64,000 bases of DNA, from contig NZ_CAMVTE010000003.1 in the NCBI RefSeq assembly GCF_947170395.1, positions 1 through 64,000 of the forward strand. The letters run 5' to 3'. The notes below the pieces were generated by a model. It searched no databases. It was not told where the DNA came from and saw only the letters and a list, made by a program, of their open reading frames with translations. The first letter of the stretch is position 1. Each line of letters opens with the position of its first letter. The position numbers and the translations under genes are program-made. Shown here in pieces: positions 23,444-33,870 of this stretch. Source of the DNA: an uncultured Methanobrevibacter sp. (GTDB lineage Archaea > Methanobacteriota > Methanobacteria > Methanobacteriales > Methanobacteriaceae).

Positions 23444-23702
23444 CTGCTTTTTTTGACAATAAGTATTACAATAAACCTTGAATAATACTAATTTGTATTA
23501 CTTTAATAACCTTTATATATAAATATACATTTAAAATATTAAATGTCAAGGAAAATCTCGGATTTATTAACCATTAAACTTAATAAAACTCCAAATTAAC
23601 TTGATATTACTAAAAATAAACTAAAATAATACAATAAAGTAATACCTAGTTTATAAATAAAAACTAAAAAAGTATTACTTTTAGGAAAATGGAGGAATTT
23701 AA

Positions 23703-24338
23703 TTGCATATACCTGATGGATTTATACCTATTGCACAGTGCCTCATTTACTATGTAATCTTAATAGTTGCATTGTATTTCTCTGTGAAATGGGCAAGATC
23801 TAACTTAGATGAAAAACGTATCCCTCTTTTAGCTGTGCTCGCTGCAGGTATCTTCGCAATCATGTCCATGAACATGCCTATCCCATTCGGTACAAGTGGA
23901 CACATGGTTGGTGGAGCACTCGTAGCAATAGTATTCCTAGCTCCTGAAGCCGCTGTTTTAGTATTTACAGTAGTATTGCTAATCCAAGCATTAATATTTG
24001 GAGACGGAGGAATTACCGCTCTTGGAGCAAACGTATTGAACATGGCTATTGTTGGAGGATTTGTAGGATTATACACCTTTAAAGCACTACAAGGAATAGT
24101 TGGCAAATACCCTGCAGCAGGTATTGCAGCATGGTTGGCAACTGTTATCGCAGCTCTCGCCTGTGCTATCGAAATGGCAATTGCAGGAACTTTCCCAGTA
24201 AATGTGGGTATCCCTTCAATGGTATTATACCACTTCTTTATTGGAATAATCGAAGCAGTTTTAACTGTAATCGTCCTTGTAGCATTAGACAAATTTAGAC
24301 CAGACTTACTGGCATGGAACAGTGAAGGAGATGCATAA
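23703..24338 (+). CDS. cbiM: Cobalt/nickel ECF transporter substrate-binding protein CbiM
   Basis: Starts [18 protein letters not shown]. Confidence 0.92.
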   Translation: MHIPDGFIPIAQCLIYYVILIVALYFSVKWARSNLDEKRIPLLAVLAAGIFAIMSMNMPIPFGTSGHMVGGALVAIVFLAPEAAVLVFTVVLLIQALIFGDGGITALGANVLNMAIVGGFVGLYTFKALQGIVGKYPAAGIAAWLATVIAALACAIEMAIAGTFPVNVGIPSMVLYHFFIGIIEAVLTVIVLVALDKFRPDLLAWNSEGDA

Positions 24339-24339
24339 T

Positions 24340-24645
24340 ATGGATAAAAAAGATACTTATTTAATCGCAGTAGCAGTAATCATTTGTGTCGTAATTTGCT
24401 GTCTTTCACCATATATTGCATCTGGTGACCCAGACGGTCTTGAAAAATCTGCAGAAGACTCCGGATTAGCTGAAGATTTTGCTGTTGAAGAAATCAATGG
24501 AATTCCCGAAGCAATCTTCCCTGATTATGCATTTGCAAATGACCCTGATAATCAAGTATTACAAATTGTAGCGCTGATTCTCGGAGCTATAATTACTTTA
24601 GGATTAGGATATGGAGTTGCTGCAATTTTAAGAAGTAGAAATTAA
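24340..24645 (+). CDS. cbiN: Cobalt/nickel transport protein CbiN-like
   Basis: Two TMs, location between cbiM and cbiQ. Confidence 0.8.
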   Translation: MDKKDTYLIAVAVIICVVICCLSPYIASGDPDGLEKSAEDSGLAEDFAVEEINGIPEAIFPDYAFANDPDNQVLQIVALILGAIITLGLGYGVAAILRSRN

Positions 24646-24756
24646 ATCTTTTTAATTTCTACAACCCTTTTTTTAAAAAGAAATTGAAATTAGATTAAAA
24701 TTAAATGAGCAAATAATAATATAGTACTATTTTTAATATTAAATTAGTGAATTGAC

Positions 24757-25587
24757 ATGGCAGACATAACACAGATAATGAGATTTGATGATTTGGCATC
24801 AAAAGACAGTCCCATCCACAACCTGGAAGGGAGAATTAAACTGATTTCAACATTGCTAGTCATTATTGTCTGTGTAGTATCAAAAGAACTTTTTATACCA
24901 ATAGCATTGGAAATAATGCTGTTAATCATATTGAAAATAGCAAAATTATCTTATTTTGATTCATTCAAACGATTATTAATGCTTTTGCCTTTCGGTGGAG
25001 CAATCATTATATTTCAGCCTTTCATCCAACCAGGAAATATAATCTGGAGCTATTCCTGGCTGCACATTACCGATTTTGGACTTAACTGGGCAATTCTTTT
25101 GCTAGTCCGCTTAATCGTATCCCTTACTGCAATCATCATTTACTCATCAACAACACCCCTTCAGGAAATGGCAAGTTCATTTAGAAAACTGAAAATGCCA
25201 AGGGATCTGGCAATGATACTGTCGATTATGGTGAGATTTTTATTTTTATTCGTTGATGAGCTTGCTGCAATCAGGAAATCCCAAAAATCAAGAAATTTCA
25301 ACATACACTCCAAAAAGGTTCCCTACAAATGGGTGGTAAAGCAGGTAGGATATACAATAGGAATGATGTTTCTAAAAGCATATGAACAGGGAGAGCGAGT
25401 CCACAGAAGTATGGTAAGTCGTGGATTTTCAGATGCTTCGGAAATGTTTAACGAGAAAAAATCACCTGCAAAAAGTGATTATCTCTACATAATTACAATC
25501 ATAATCATCATAATAATACTTGAAATCATAATATTTAAATATTCAGGACAGTTAGGCTATTTCGGTCAAAACTTTTCAATTAATTAG
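24757..25587 (+). CDS. cbiQ: ECF transporter transmembrane protein CbiQ
   Basis: CbiQ-like C-terminal coupling segment ([21 protein letters not shown]). Confidence 0.88.
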   Translation: MADITQIMRFDDLASKDSPIHNLEGRIKLISTLLVIIVCVVSKELFIPIALEIMLLIILKIAKLSYFDSFKRLLMLLPFGGAIIIFQPFIQPGNIIWSYSWLHITDFGLNWAILLLVRLIVSLTAIIIYSSTTPLQEMASSFRKLKMPRDLAMILSIMVRFLFLFVDELAAIRKSQKSRNFNIHSKKVPYKWVVKQVGYTIGMMFLKAYEQGERVHRSMVSRGFSDASEMFNEKKSPAKSDYLYIITIIIIIIILEIIIFKYSGQLGYFGQNFSIN

Positions 25588-25595
25588 GTGGGAAA

Positions 25596-26435
25596 ATGAC
25601 AGACATACATTTAGAGACAAAAAACTTATCTTTCACATATCATGACGGTACTCAAGCTTTAAAAAACGTGAATATCCAAATCAAAAAAGGAGAAAAAATA
25701 GCTATAATGGGGCCTAATGGTGCAGGAAAATCAACATTGTTTTCCCATTTCAACGGACTCTCCGAGCCAACATCAGGCCATGTTGAGATTGACGGTGAAA
25801 AAATCATATTTGAAAGGGAAGAACTGCTTAAGGTAAGGCAAAAAGTAGGAATAGTATTTCAGGATCCCAATGACCAGCTATTTGCACCTACCGTTAAAGA
25901 TGACGTTGCCTTCGGACCAATGAATCTTGGTCTGGACTATGATGAAGTTGAAAGAAGAATCGCTGAATCGTTAGAGATGGTGGGAATGAGCGGCTTTGAA
26001 GATAAAACACCGCATCATCTAAGTGGAGGTCAGCAAAAAAGAGTGGCCATTGCAGGTATTGTTGCTATGAGACCTGACATAATGATTCTTGATGAGCCAA
26101 CAGCAGGCCTTGACCCTGAAGGTGTTGATAAAGTTTTAGACATCTTAAATAAACTCAACAGTGAAGGAATGAGCATAGTAATTTCATCACACGACATAGA
26201 AATGGTAAATGAGTTTGCTGATAAGATATTTGTTTTATATAATGGAGAAATAATAGCTCAGGGAGACAAACACCAGATTTTTTCCGACAAGGAACTGTTA
26301 AAAAAAGCTCACTTAAAAGCACCGGTTACAACCGAAATACTGTATAAACTAAAAGAAAACGGATTAAATGTTGATACTGAAAAATTAAGCATTGAAGAAA
26401 CAGTTGAAGAAATATTAAAAGCAACAAAAAATTAA
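25596..26435 (+). CDS. cbiO: ECF transporter ATPase CbiO
   Basis: [34 protein letters not shown]. Confidence 0.92.
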   Translation: MTDIHLETKNLSFTYHDGTQALKNVNIQIKKGEKIAIMGPNGAGKSTLFSHFNGLSEPTSGHVEIDGEKIIFEREELLKVRQKVGIVFQDPNDQLFAPTVKDDVAFGPMNLGLDYDEVERRIAESLEMVGMSGFEDKTPHHLSGGQQKRVAIAGIVAMRPDIMILDEPTAGLDPEGVDKVLDILNKLNSEGMSIVISSHDIEMVNEFADKIFVLYNGEIIAQGDKHQIFSDKELLKKAHLKAPVTTEILYKLKENGLNVDTEKLSIEETVEEILKATKN

Positions 26436-26632
26436 TTTGTAGCTTTTTTTCTATTTTTTAATTTTTCCTTGAGTTTTACAATAAACTCAAACTCATCGTC
26501 CAACTCAGGAGAGTTTGCAAATCCGCAGTTCGGACAATGTACGCTGTTACAGCCATGTTTACCACAACTGGAACATCCACGATTTTCCAATGCGGTTTCG
26601 TCAAATTCAAAACCACACATACGACATTTCAT
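26432..26632 (-). CDS. Small zinc-ribbon protein
   Basis: [25 protein letters not shown]. Confidence 0.65.
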   Translation of the reverse strand: MKCRMCGFEFDETALENRGCSSCGKHGCNSVHCPNCGFANSPELDDEFEFIVKLKEKLKNRKKATN

Positions 26633-26683
26633 AATAACACCGCAAAAAAATTAGTTTAAAAAAAATAATAAAAACATTGAAGC

Positions 26684-26911
26684 TTATTCCACTTCAATAT
26701 TTTTAGCTTCTTCTTTACGAAGACAAATATCATACCCTTTTACACTCATTTCAATAGGATCACCTAAAGTTGCAACCTTTTTGACTTTGATTTCTGCGCC
26801 TTTAACGAATCCCATGCCCAATAAGTGTCTTCTTAAACCTACATCACCTGAATCATGGTATTTTACCAATGTGACTGTTTCACCAGGTTTTACATCATTT
26901 AAGGTTTTCAT
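26684..26911 (-). CDS. feoA: Ferrous iron transport protein FeoA-like
   Basis: RRHLLGMGFVKGAEIKVKKVATLGDPIEMSVKGYDICLRKEEAKNI. Confidence 0.88.
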   Translation of the reverse strand: MKTLNDVKPGETVTLVKYHDSGDVGLRRHLLGMGFVKGAEIKVKKVATLGDPIEMSVKGYDICLRKEEAKNIEVE

Positions 26912-26936
26912 AATATCACCATATATTAAAAATAAA

Positions 26937-27010
26937 TTTTTAGGCATGCTAAAAATTATGTAATTAACATTATGTCAATACTCATATATAAATATTTAGT
27001 CATGACTAAA
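26937..27010 (-). promoter_or_regulatory. feoA promoter region with two DtxR-type palindromes
   Basis: TTTTAGCATGCCTAAAA and TTTAGTCATGACTAAA flank a TATA-like ATTTATATATG on the minus strand. Confidence 0.6.
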
Positions 27011-27067
27011 AAAAATTGATAAAATGAAGATTTTTCAAAAATCCCCATTTTCTGAATTGAATTTCAA

Positions 27068-29122
27068 CTATCCGAATCCTGCTAAAAGACCAATGTTGTA
27101 TACAAGGAATGATACAATGTAAGCAGTGACCAATGTTATTGCAGACATTATCAAAGGCCATTTGAAACCGTTGGTTTCCTGTTTGATTGCACCTATTGCT
27201 GCGAAACATGGGATGTAGAGAAGTGTGAACACCATGAATGCAAATGAAGATAATGGAGTGAATAAATCATGAACCATTGCATTCATTCCAGCTTCGTCAT
27301 CCTCTTCAACACCAGCCAATGCACCGAATGTGGATACAACGACTTCTTTTGCAACCAAACCTGTGAGAATTGCAATACCCGCTTGCCATACGCCGAAACC
27401 GAGCGGTGCAAATATTGGTGAAATAGCAGTACCTATCATTCCTAAAACACTGTCGGCGGATCCGTATTCAACACCGAACGGCAAAATACTTAAAATCCAA
27501 ATGACGATAGATGCACCGAGAATAATGGTTCCCGCTTTTCTAAGGAATCCTTTGGTTTTCTCCCAGGTATGCAATAACACACCTTTTACAGATGGTATTT
27601 TATATGTTGGAAGTTCCATAACAAATGGAGCTGACATTCCCTTAAACATTGTTCTTTTAAGAATCGCAGCTACAATTAAAGCAACGATAATACCAATTAC
27701 ATACATTGAAGTTGTTACAAGAGACTGTTGGGTTACAACAATCGGTCCGAGTACAAATACAGGAATTGCTGCGAAAAACACAGCTGTAAACATGGAATAA
27801 ATAGGCATTCTTGCAGTACAGGACATGAAAGGAATGAGCATCATTGCAAGAATACGGTCTGATTCATTTTCCATTGTCCTTGTTGCCATGATTGCAGGCA
27901 CACCACATCCGAATCCTAAAATCATTGGAATGAATGCCTTACCGTGAAGACCTACAAGCTTGTGCATGATGATATCCAATGTAAATGCTGCTCTTGCCAA
28001 GTATCCGCTGTCTTCCAAAATACTTAATAACAGGAACATGATGATAATCTGAGGCAAGAATACAAGTACTCCACCTACACCACCAATGAGCCCATTACAA
28101 ACAAATGAAGCTAATGTCGGATCAGAAATTGCTGTTTCCGCCCATTCAGATAACATTCCAAATCCTACATCAATTGCATCACAGAACGGTGCTGAAATTG
28201 TGAATGTCAACTGGAACAATAAGAATATTACAAATAAGAATATAAATGGTGCTAAAAGCCTATTGGTTACAATCTTATCTATTTTATCAGTAGTTGTTTC
28301 TTTTTCTACAGCAGGCCTTTTGACAGCTTCAGCCATCAATCCGCCAATAAATGCATATCTTGCATTAGCAATAACTTCTTCTGCACCTTCTTTATAAACA
28401 TCATGAAGGTGTTTTGCTACTTTATCGACTTCAATCATAATTTTAGAACCATTGCTGGATTTTTGAACTTTTTCTATTACGATTGAATCTTTCTCTAATA
28501 ATTTGACTGCAGTCCAGACTGACGGAACGTCCAATAAATTTTTATCCTTTTCTATTTCTGCTTGAATTTCAGACAAATGACCTTTGATGTCATTTCCGTA
28601 GGACAATTTTTCACTGGAATCAACCGGTTTTTTGGATTGCTTTTCGACGGTTGTCAATAATTCGTCAAAACCTTCTTTGGTTTTTGCGTTTACTTCAACA
28701 ACCGGAAATCCTAAAAGTTCACTCATTAAATTTATATCTATTATATGATCCTTTTTCTTTGCAAAATCATTCATGTTGAGAGCCATTACCAAATTGGCAC
28801 CGAGCTCCATCATTTGAACTGTTAAATACAAGTTACGTTCTAAATTAGCAGCATCAACTACATTAATAATCACATCAGAGTCATCATCCACAATGAAATC
28901 CCTTGAAACGATTTCTTCCATAGAATGAGCACTTAATGCATAATTACCCGGCAAGTCCACAACGTCATATTCATAGCTGCCATGCTTGAAACTACCTTCT
29001 GCCCTTTCAACAGTTTTTCCAGGCCAGTTTCCTACATGTTGGCGCATCCCGGTTAATTGATTGAATACAGTAGTTTTCCCTACATTAGGGTTTCCTGCTA
29101 ATCCTACAATTAATTTTGTCAT
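27068..29122 (-). CDS. feoB: Ferrous iron transporter FeoB
   Basis: [36 protein letters not shown] membrane motif. Confidence 0.95.
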   Translation of the reverse strand: MTKLIVGLAGNPNVGKTTVFNQLTGMRQHVGNWPGKTVERAEGSFKHGSYEYDVVDLPGNYALSAHSMEEIVSRDFIVDDDSDVIINVVDAANLERNLYLTVQMMELGANLVMALNMNDFAKKKDHIIDINLMSELLGFPVVEVNAKTKEGFDELLTTVEKQSKKPVDSSEKLSYGNDIKGHLSEIQAEIEKDKNLLDVPSVWTAVKLLEKDSIVIEKVQKSSNGSKIMIEVDKVAKHLHDVYKEGAEEVIANARYAFIGGLMAEAVKRPAVEKETTTDKIDKIVTNRLLAPFIFLFVIFLLFQLTFTISAPFCDAIDVGFGMLSEWAETAISDPTLASFVCNGLIGGVGGVLVFLPQIIIMFLLLSILEDSGYLARAAFTLDIIMHKLVGLHGKAFIPMILGFGCGVPAIMATRTMENESDRILAMMLIPFMSCTARMPIYSMFTAVFFAAIPVFVLGPIVVTQQSLVTTSMYVIGIIVALIVAAILKRTMFKGMSAPFVMELPTYKIPSVKGVLLHTWEKTKGFLRKAGTIILGASIVIWILSILPFGVEYGSADSVLGMIGTAISPIFAPLGFGVWQAGIAILTGLVAKEVVVSTFGALAGVEEDDEAGMNAMVHDLFTPLSSFAFMVFTLLYIPCFAAIGAIKQETNGFKWPLIMSAITLVTAYIVSFLVYNIGLLAGFG

Positions 29123-29219
29123 TAACCATTCTCCCGTTTTTATTTAACTTTAATAGACCATTTTTAAAATGATCGAATACTAAAAAAATTTTTAGTTTAA
29201 GTTTATCAATTACCAAAAA

Positions 29220-29303
29220 TTAGGTTAACCTAAACATGAATATTATTTTAAATTTTATATTATTTAAAGATTTAGGCATACCAAATAATAACATTTATAT
29301 ATT
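29220..29303 (-). promoter_or_regulatory. feoB promoter region with DtxR/IdeR-type palindromes
   Basis: TTAGGTTAACCTAA (29220-29233), TTTAGGCATACCAAA (29271-29285), TATA-like AATATATAAATG. Confidence 0.65.
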
Positions 29304-29362
29304 AAAATATACCAACTGTTATATAACAATAGTTATTTTTTCATGGATAATGATTCTAAAAA

Positions 29363-29448
29363 TTTAGGTGTGCCTAAAAATTTAGAAACATTTATATACT
29401 ATGACAACCAACTTTAATACAAGTGACATATATTTAGGCACGCCTAAA
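29363..29448 (+). promoter_or_regulatory. Promoter of putative sRNA copy 1: palindrome - TATA - palindrome
   Basis: TTTAGGTGTGCCTAAA (29363-29378), TTTATATA (29391-29398), TTTAGGCACGCCTAAA (29433-29448). Confidence 0.7.
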
Positions 29449-29640
29449 TATTTCACTTCAACAAAACATATTATTAGTCAATAATAATACAATCTCCAAA
29501 ACAAAACACACATATTAAATTAGCTTTCACAATTTTCTAATTTAATATCGGAAAATTATTCTGCCAAAAAATTTTCCAAAAAAACAATTCAGGTGTTTAT
29601 AACTCTCTAAAAAGCATAAACACCTAAATCTCTCTTTTTA
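29420..29640 (+). ncRNA. Putative iron-regulated small RNA, copy 1
   Basis: No ORF; stems 29512-29523/29537-29548, 29550-29557/29570-29577, 29591-29600/29616-29625 followed by T-tract; homologous to 38511-38721 (-). Confidence 0.65.
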
Positions 29641-29675
29641 AATGATTTTATTTCTATAACATCTGGAATCTATCT

Positions 29676-30179
29676 TCAATATCCCTCGCCATCATAATTA
29701 GAGGCGTCATCGTAGATTTCTTCATCCCAATAGTTATATTCAATGTAATCATCGATTTTTTGATTCAAACCCCAATTGTTGCTGTCATAATAATTATATG
29801 CATCAAAACCTGAACTGGTGCTTGTAAGGGTTACGTATTTGCTCGCTGAAGCAGATTTGTACTTGCTGTCCCCTTTAAATTTGACTACGACATTATAACT
29901 GCCAGTATCATATTTTATGCGCAGCCCCTTGCTGTTATATGATTTATATTCCCATTTATAGTTGCCCTGCGAGTCGGTAATGGTGCAGTTAACCTTTCCG
30001 TTGCTTTTTATTTCATGACCCTTGCTGTCAACTATCTTTATTATGATTACACCCTTATTGTTCATCCACTTATCTGTGGATATTTTAATCTTTACGCTTT
30101 CCTTTGCAAAAACAGGACCTGAAAGCATAAGCAGACAAATTCCCATTATTGCCAAAATGATGATGATTCTTCTTTTCAT
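29676..30179 (-). CDS. Secreted protein with Ig-like domain and acidic/Tyr-rich C-terminus
   Basis: Signal peptide MKRRIIIILAIMGICLLMLSGPVFA; beta-rich YNVVVKFKGDSKYKSASASKYVTLT. Confidence 0.65.
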   Translation of the reverse strand: MKRRIIIILAIMGICLLMLSGPVFAKESVKIKISTDKWMNNKGVIIIKIVDSKGHEIKSNGKVNCTITDSQGNYKWEYKSYNSKGLRIKYDTGSYNVVVKFKGDSKYKSASASKYVTLTSTSSGFDAYNYYDSNNWGLNQKIDDYIEYNYWDEEIYDDASNYDGEGY

Positions 30180-30248
30180 GATAAATCCACCTAAGGTCTG
30201 ATGTGTATAATTTGTTACAACCAATATTTAAATATTAATTTTTATAAA

Positions 30249-30719
30249 ATGATTAGTATGATTGAATATGACGATATAATCAAGGATTCCCCCTTTTTGG
30301 CAAATCATTTAATTACATTAATTAAAACCCATGACTTTTTCATCAACAAACACATAAAAAAAGAAACGGAAATCCTTCCCAGCCAGTATTACATGCTGCT
30401 GTTTTTATATTATGAAATGGGAACCAACCAATCAGACATTGCAAAGGCCTGTCTGATGGATAGAAGTGGCGTTTCAAGAGCATTCAAAGACTTTGAGGAA
30501 AAGGGATTGATTACAAGAGAAGTTGATGAAAACAACAAACGTGCATATAAAATCACATTAACCCAAAAAGGAATCGAAACATCCGAATTTTTAATTGAAA
30601 AGGAAAAGGAATGGGATGACATGATTTGCGAGCAGTTAGACATCTCCCGTGATGATCTGCTTGAACTGTTAACTAAAATATCTCTCAAATCACTTGAATT
30701 CAACAGAAATCAGTTCTAG
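30249..30719 (+). CDS. MarR-family transcriptional regulator
   Basis: MGTNQSDIAKACLMDRSGVSRAFKDFEEKGLITRE wHTH. Confidence 0.85.
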   Translation: MISMIEYDDIIKDSPFLANHLITLIKTHDFFINKHIKKETEILPSQYYMLLFLYYEMGTNQSDIAKACLMDRSGVSRAFKDFEEKGLITREVDENNKRAYKITLTQKGIETSEFLIEKEKEWDDMICEQLDISRDDLLELLTKISLKSLEFNRNQF

Positions 30720-31414
30720 TCATATCCCTCGACTTCCAGATAATCGTCAATATCATAATCATCACCGTATTCATAATGGTCATAATATGAACCCGGATCG
30801 GTTCTTGACAACGTGTATCTGTCGGGAACTACAGTATGATAATTACTTTGAGAGCCGGAATAGCTTGAGGATGCTCCTGTATAAACCAAATCAAAGCCGG
30901 ACCGGTTAAGACCCAGAACATCATACATCAAATCGGATTCGCTGTAATGGATATTGTCCGTCGAGAGGATAATGCCGTAGACACAATTGTTTTCCCAGGA
31001 ATACTCTATGAAACATTTTGCGCCAATCCCAGTCAGATAAGCGGAAATATAAAGATTAACCTTTTCATGAGTGTTGAAACTGTATTTATCAGGTGTTGTC
31101 TTCCAAACAATCATATATCCTTTTCTGCCATAGCTGTCAACATATGTTATGTTTTTGGCATCATACCAACCGAATTTTCCGTCAGATGTCTTAAACGAAC
31201 CGTCAGGAATCTTTTCCTCGCCTATTTTTAGACAGCCTTTCAGTGTAGCCACCAGAAAATCATCACCGCCAATGTCTTCAACCACCTCATCAGTCAAACT
31301 TGCTTTTGATGGTGGAAAAATAACGTTGGCTATTGAAGCTGTCGCAAATGTAATAATGAAATATGCAATAATTATACCCGCCAATATTAATGCTATTTTT
31401 TTGAGCTTTTCCAT
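30716..31414 (-). CDS. Membrane-anchored surface protein with acidic/Tyr-rich C-terminus
   Basis: N-terminal TM; tail YDHYEYGDDYDIDDYLEVEGYD. Confidence 0.6.
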   Translation of the reverse strand: MEKLKKIALILAGIIIAYFIITFATASIANVIFPPSKASLTDEVVEDIGGDDFLVATLKGCLKIGEEKIPDGSFKTSDGKFGWYDAKNITYVDSYGRKGYMIVWKTTPDKYSFNTHEKVNLYISAYLTGIGAKCFIEYSWENNCVYGIILSTDNIHYSESDLMYDVLGLNRSGFDLVYTGASSSYSGSQSNYHTVVPDRYTLSRTDPGSYYDHYEYGDDYDIDDYLEVEGYD

Positions 31415-31574
31415 AATATTATATTAACACTTTATATACATTAACATTTCTGCTTCAGAACAATTTTTCAGTCCCCAAGCAATTTTACATAATCACTGCA
31501 ATTTTACTAAATCAAGTAAATATTACTCTATGGCTTAAACAAAGTTTAAATTAAAGTTTAAACAATTAATAGGT

Positions 31575-32828
31575 ATGATAGAATTAGTTATTGCTTGTTT
31601 TATAGGCATATTAATAGGAACAACTACAGGAATGATACCTGGAATACATGTCAATACCGCCGGAGCAATACTGTTTGCTTCATCAACCTTCCTTTTGGGT
31701 TTCCTAACACCCGAATTCCTATGCATAATAATGGTTTCGATGTCAATAGCACATGCACTCATTGAATTCGTACCGTCAATGCTTCTGGGAGTTCCTCAGG
31801 AAGGAACGGCCACATCCATACTTCCGGGCCATAGGATGGTTCTTCAGGGAAGATCAAAAGAAGTGATAAGGATTGTGTCAGTGGGAGGTTTTGGAGGGAT
31901 TATCACAACAATATTAATGCTTCCGATATTTGCACTAGCTCTTCCGATGCTTCATGACATCTCAAAGCCGTTTACGTGGATTATACTTCTTGTTGCATCA
32001 ATATATCTGACATATCGCCTGACTTCAAACTTTAGGGATTTTTTATGGTCGCTGCTTTTGTTTGTACTGTCGGGAGCGCTGGGATGGATTATTTTCCAGA
32101 CCCCAATTTCATCCGGAGTTTCTTTGATGTGCACATTTTCAGGCCTGTTTGGAATAAGCACCATACTTTTCAGTTTAAACGACTCATCTACAATCCCCCA
32201 TCAAAATCCATTCTACGAGCTTGATTTGGATTTCAACAAGTTCAAAAGCATTTTTGCAGGAGGAATAACAGGAGCGATACTGGGTTTCCTGCCCGGTTTT
32301 GGACCTGCACAGGGAACCGTTATTGCACAGGCCGCAAGCGGTACAAACGACAATGACGATGATGATACAGTGAACTTTCTTCTTGCAACCTCTGGGCTGA
32401 ACGTCTCCGACTGTCTGTTTTCACTGATTGCAATCTACATTATTGGAAATCCGAGAAGCGGAATAGCGGTTTACATGTCTTATCTTATCTCCGAAATGAC
32501 CCTAAACCATCTGGCAATATTCATTTTTGCATCGCTGATAGCAGTTTCGGTTTCATTAGTGCTGTCCTTAAAACTTGGCGATTCCTTTTCTAGACTGATG
32601 AGTGGTGTTGACTATAAGAAATTATCGATTGGAGTGATTTTACTTCAGATACTGATACTTTACATCTTTATTTTCTATTATAAGGCACCATTCGGTTATA
32701 TGACATTGGCACTGATTACATCAACGGCCATGGGAATGCTTCCCCACTACATCGGCGTTGGAAAATCCCATCTGATGGGCGTTTTGATAATTCCCGCCAT
32801 TGTCATTTACATGCAGATGTTTATTTAG
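31575..32828 (+). CDS. TctA/DUF112-family tripartite transporter-like permease
   Basis: GTTTGMIPGIHVNTAGAILF and GFLPGFGPAQGTVIAQAASG, duplicated GxxPGxx motifs. Confidence 0.75.
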   Translation: MIELVIACFIGILIGTTTGMIPGIHVNTAGAILFASSTFLLGFLTPEFLCIIMVSMSIAHALIEFVPSMLLGVPQEGTATSILPGHRMVLQGRSKEVIRIVSVGGFGGIITTILMLPIFALALPMLHDISKPFTWIILLVASIYLTYRLTSNFRDFLWSLLLFVLSGALGWIIFQTPISSGVSLMCTFSGLFGISTILFSLNDSSTIPHQNPFYELDLDFNKFKSIFAGGITGAILGFLPGFGPAQGTVIAQAASGTNDNDDDDTVNFLLATSGLNVSDCLFSLIAIYIIGNPRSGIAVYMSYLISEMTLNHLAIFIFASLIAVSVSLVLSLKLGDSFSRLMSGVDYKKLSIGVILLQILILYIFIFYYKAPFGYMTLALITSTAMGMLPHYIGVGKSHLMGVLIIPAIVIYMQMFI

Positions 32829-32836
32829 GTGGAAAA

Positions 32837-33601
32837 ATGACAAATACATTAAAAAAACATATTGACAAATTAAATACTGAAATTGAAAATAAAGAATTTC
32901 ACAATCCTGATAAAACAACAATATTACCATTAATACAAAGTAATATTCAGGAAAATGAGTTTGATTTAGAAAAATTACTTGAAGATAATTGTACAGAGAT
33001 TAAAAAATTAAAATTTTTTGAAATGAGCGATTTTTTAATTGAAAGTGAAAAAATTGAAGAATATCTGTCTAAGTTAACAGATGAAATTTTTAATATTCTT
33101 CCTGAAGATGCAGACCTACAAAGCATCAATTATCTTCTATATGAAATTTTAATAAATATATATAAACATTCCAGATTTGGAAATGCATATATTCAATTGG
33201 ATATTTCAAAAAACAATGATAATATCGACATGTGTGTAATTGATGACGGCATTGGAATTTCCGGAAGTTTCAAAGAGGCATCATTATCTTATATAAACGA
33301 TTGTGAATCTCTTTTTGAAGCAATTAATGGAAAAACTAGTGACAAAGAAAAATATAAATTACATGGAAGAGGTTTAAATTCCTGTGCAAGAATTACCACT
33401 CACGGATTTGATGGAGAAATGTTAATTGCATCCGGAAAAGGCATATGTGTAGTTACAACAAAAGGAGCGCAACTATATAAAAACAAATATGGAATAAATG
33501 GAACTTTTATAGTATTAAGAATAAATAATAACAAAATAGATAATATTTACGAATATTTGAAATATGAAAGAATTAATAAAATTCAAGAGGCAAAACAATG
33601 A
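32837..33601 (+). CDS. Histidine kinase-like ATPase domain protein
   Basis: LLYEILINIYKHS N-box and CVIDDGIGISGSF G1 box. Confidence 0.75.
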   Translation: MTNTLKKHIDKLNTEIENKEFHNPDKTTILPLIQSNIQENEFDLEKLLEDNCTEIKKLKFFEMSDFLIESEKIEEYLSKLTDEIFNILPEDADLQSINYLLYEILINIYKHSRFGNAYIQLDISKNNDNIDMCVIDDGIGISGSFKEASLSYINDCESLFEAINGKTSDKEKYKLHGRGLNSCARITTHGFDGEMLIASGKGICVVTTKGAQLYKNKYGINGTFIVLRINNNKIDNIYEYLKYERINKIQEAKQ

Positions 33602-33870
33602 CTAAATTAGAAATTAATCTTGAAGAAAAATATTCAAAAAAATTAGGTGTTGGCCCAACAGCTGAAAAACTCTTCGATGAAATAAAAAATGAAGAAACTG
33701 TTGTGATTAATTTTAAAAACATTGAATTTATGAGCAGATCCTTTGCTCAGGAATATGTATTTCAAAAACACAACACACATGCAAAAATAGAAGAAACAAA
33801 TATGGTCGACTCAATCCGTAATCTATTAGAAGTCGTTGAAGAGGATTTTAAAAGAAGTTGTTTAAAATAG
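33598..33870 (+). CDS. STAS-like domain (DUF4325) protein
   Basis: VVINFKNIEFMSRSFAQEYVF; overlaps ATPase gene by 4 nt. Confidence 0.75.
   Translation: MTKLEINLEEKYSKKLGVGPTAEKLFDEIKNEETVVINFKNIEFMSRSFAQEYVFQKHNTHAKIEETNMVDSIRNLLEVVEEDFKRSCLK

Noticed and set aside
29344-29418. 24-aa ORF MDNDSKNLGVPKNLETFIYYDNQL* at sRNA copy 1
   Set aside because: Spans the palindrome and TATA box and its start is not conserved in copy 2; promoter interpretation is better.
29340-29640. CRISPR-like repeats in the AT-rich region upstream of feoB
   Set aside because: Palindromes are short operators at irregular spacing with no spacer periodicity; no cas genes in the window.
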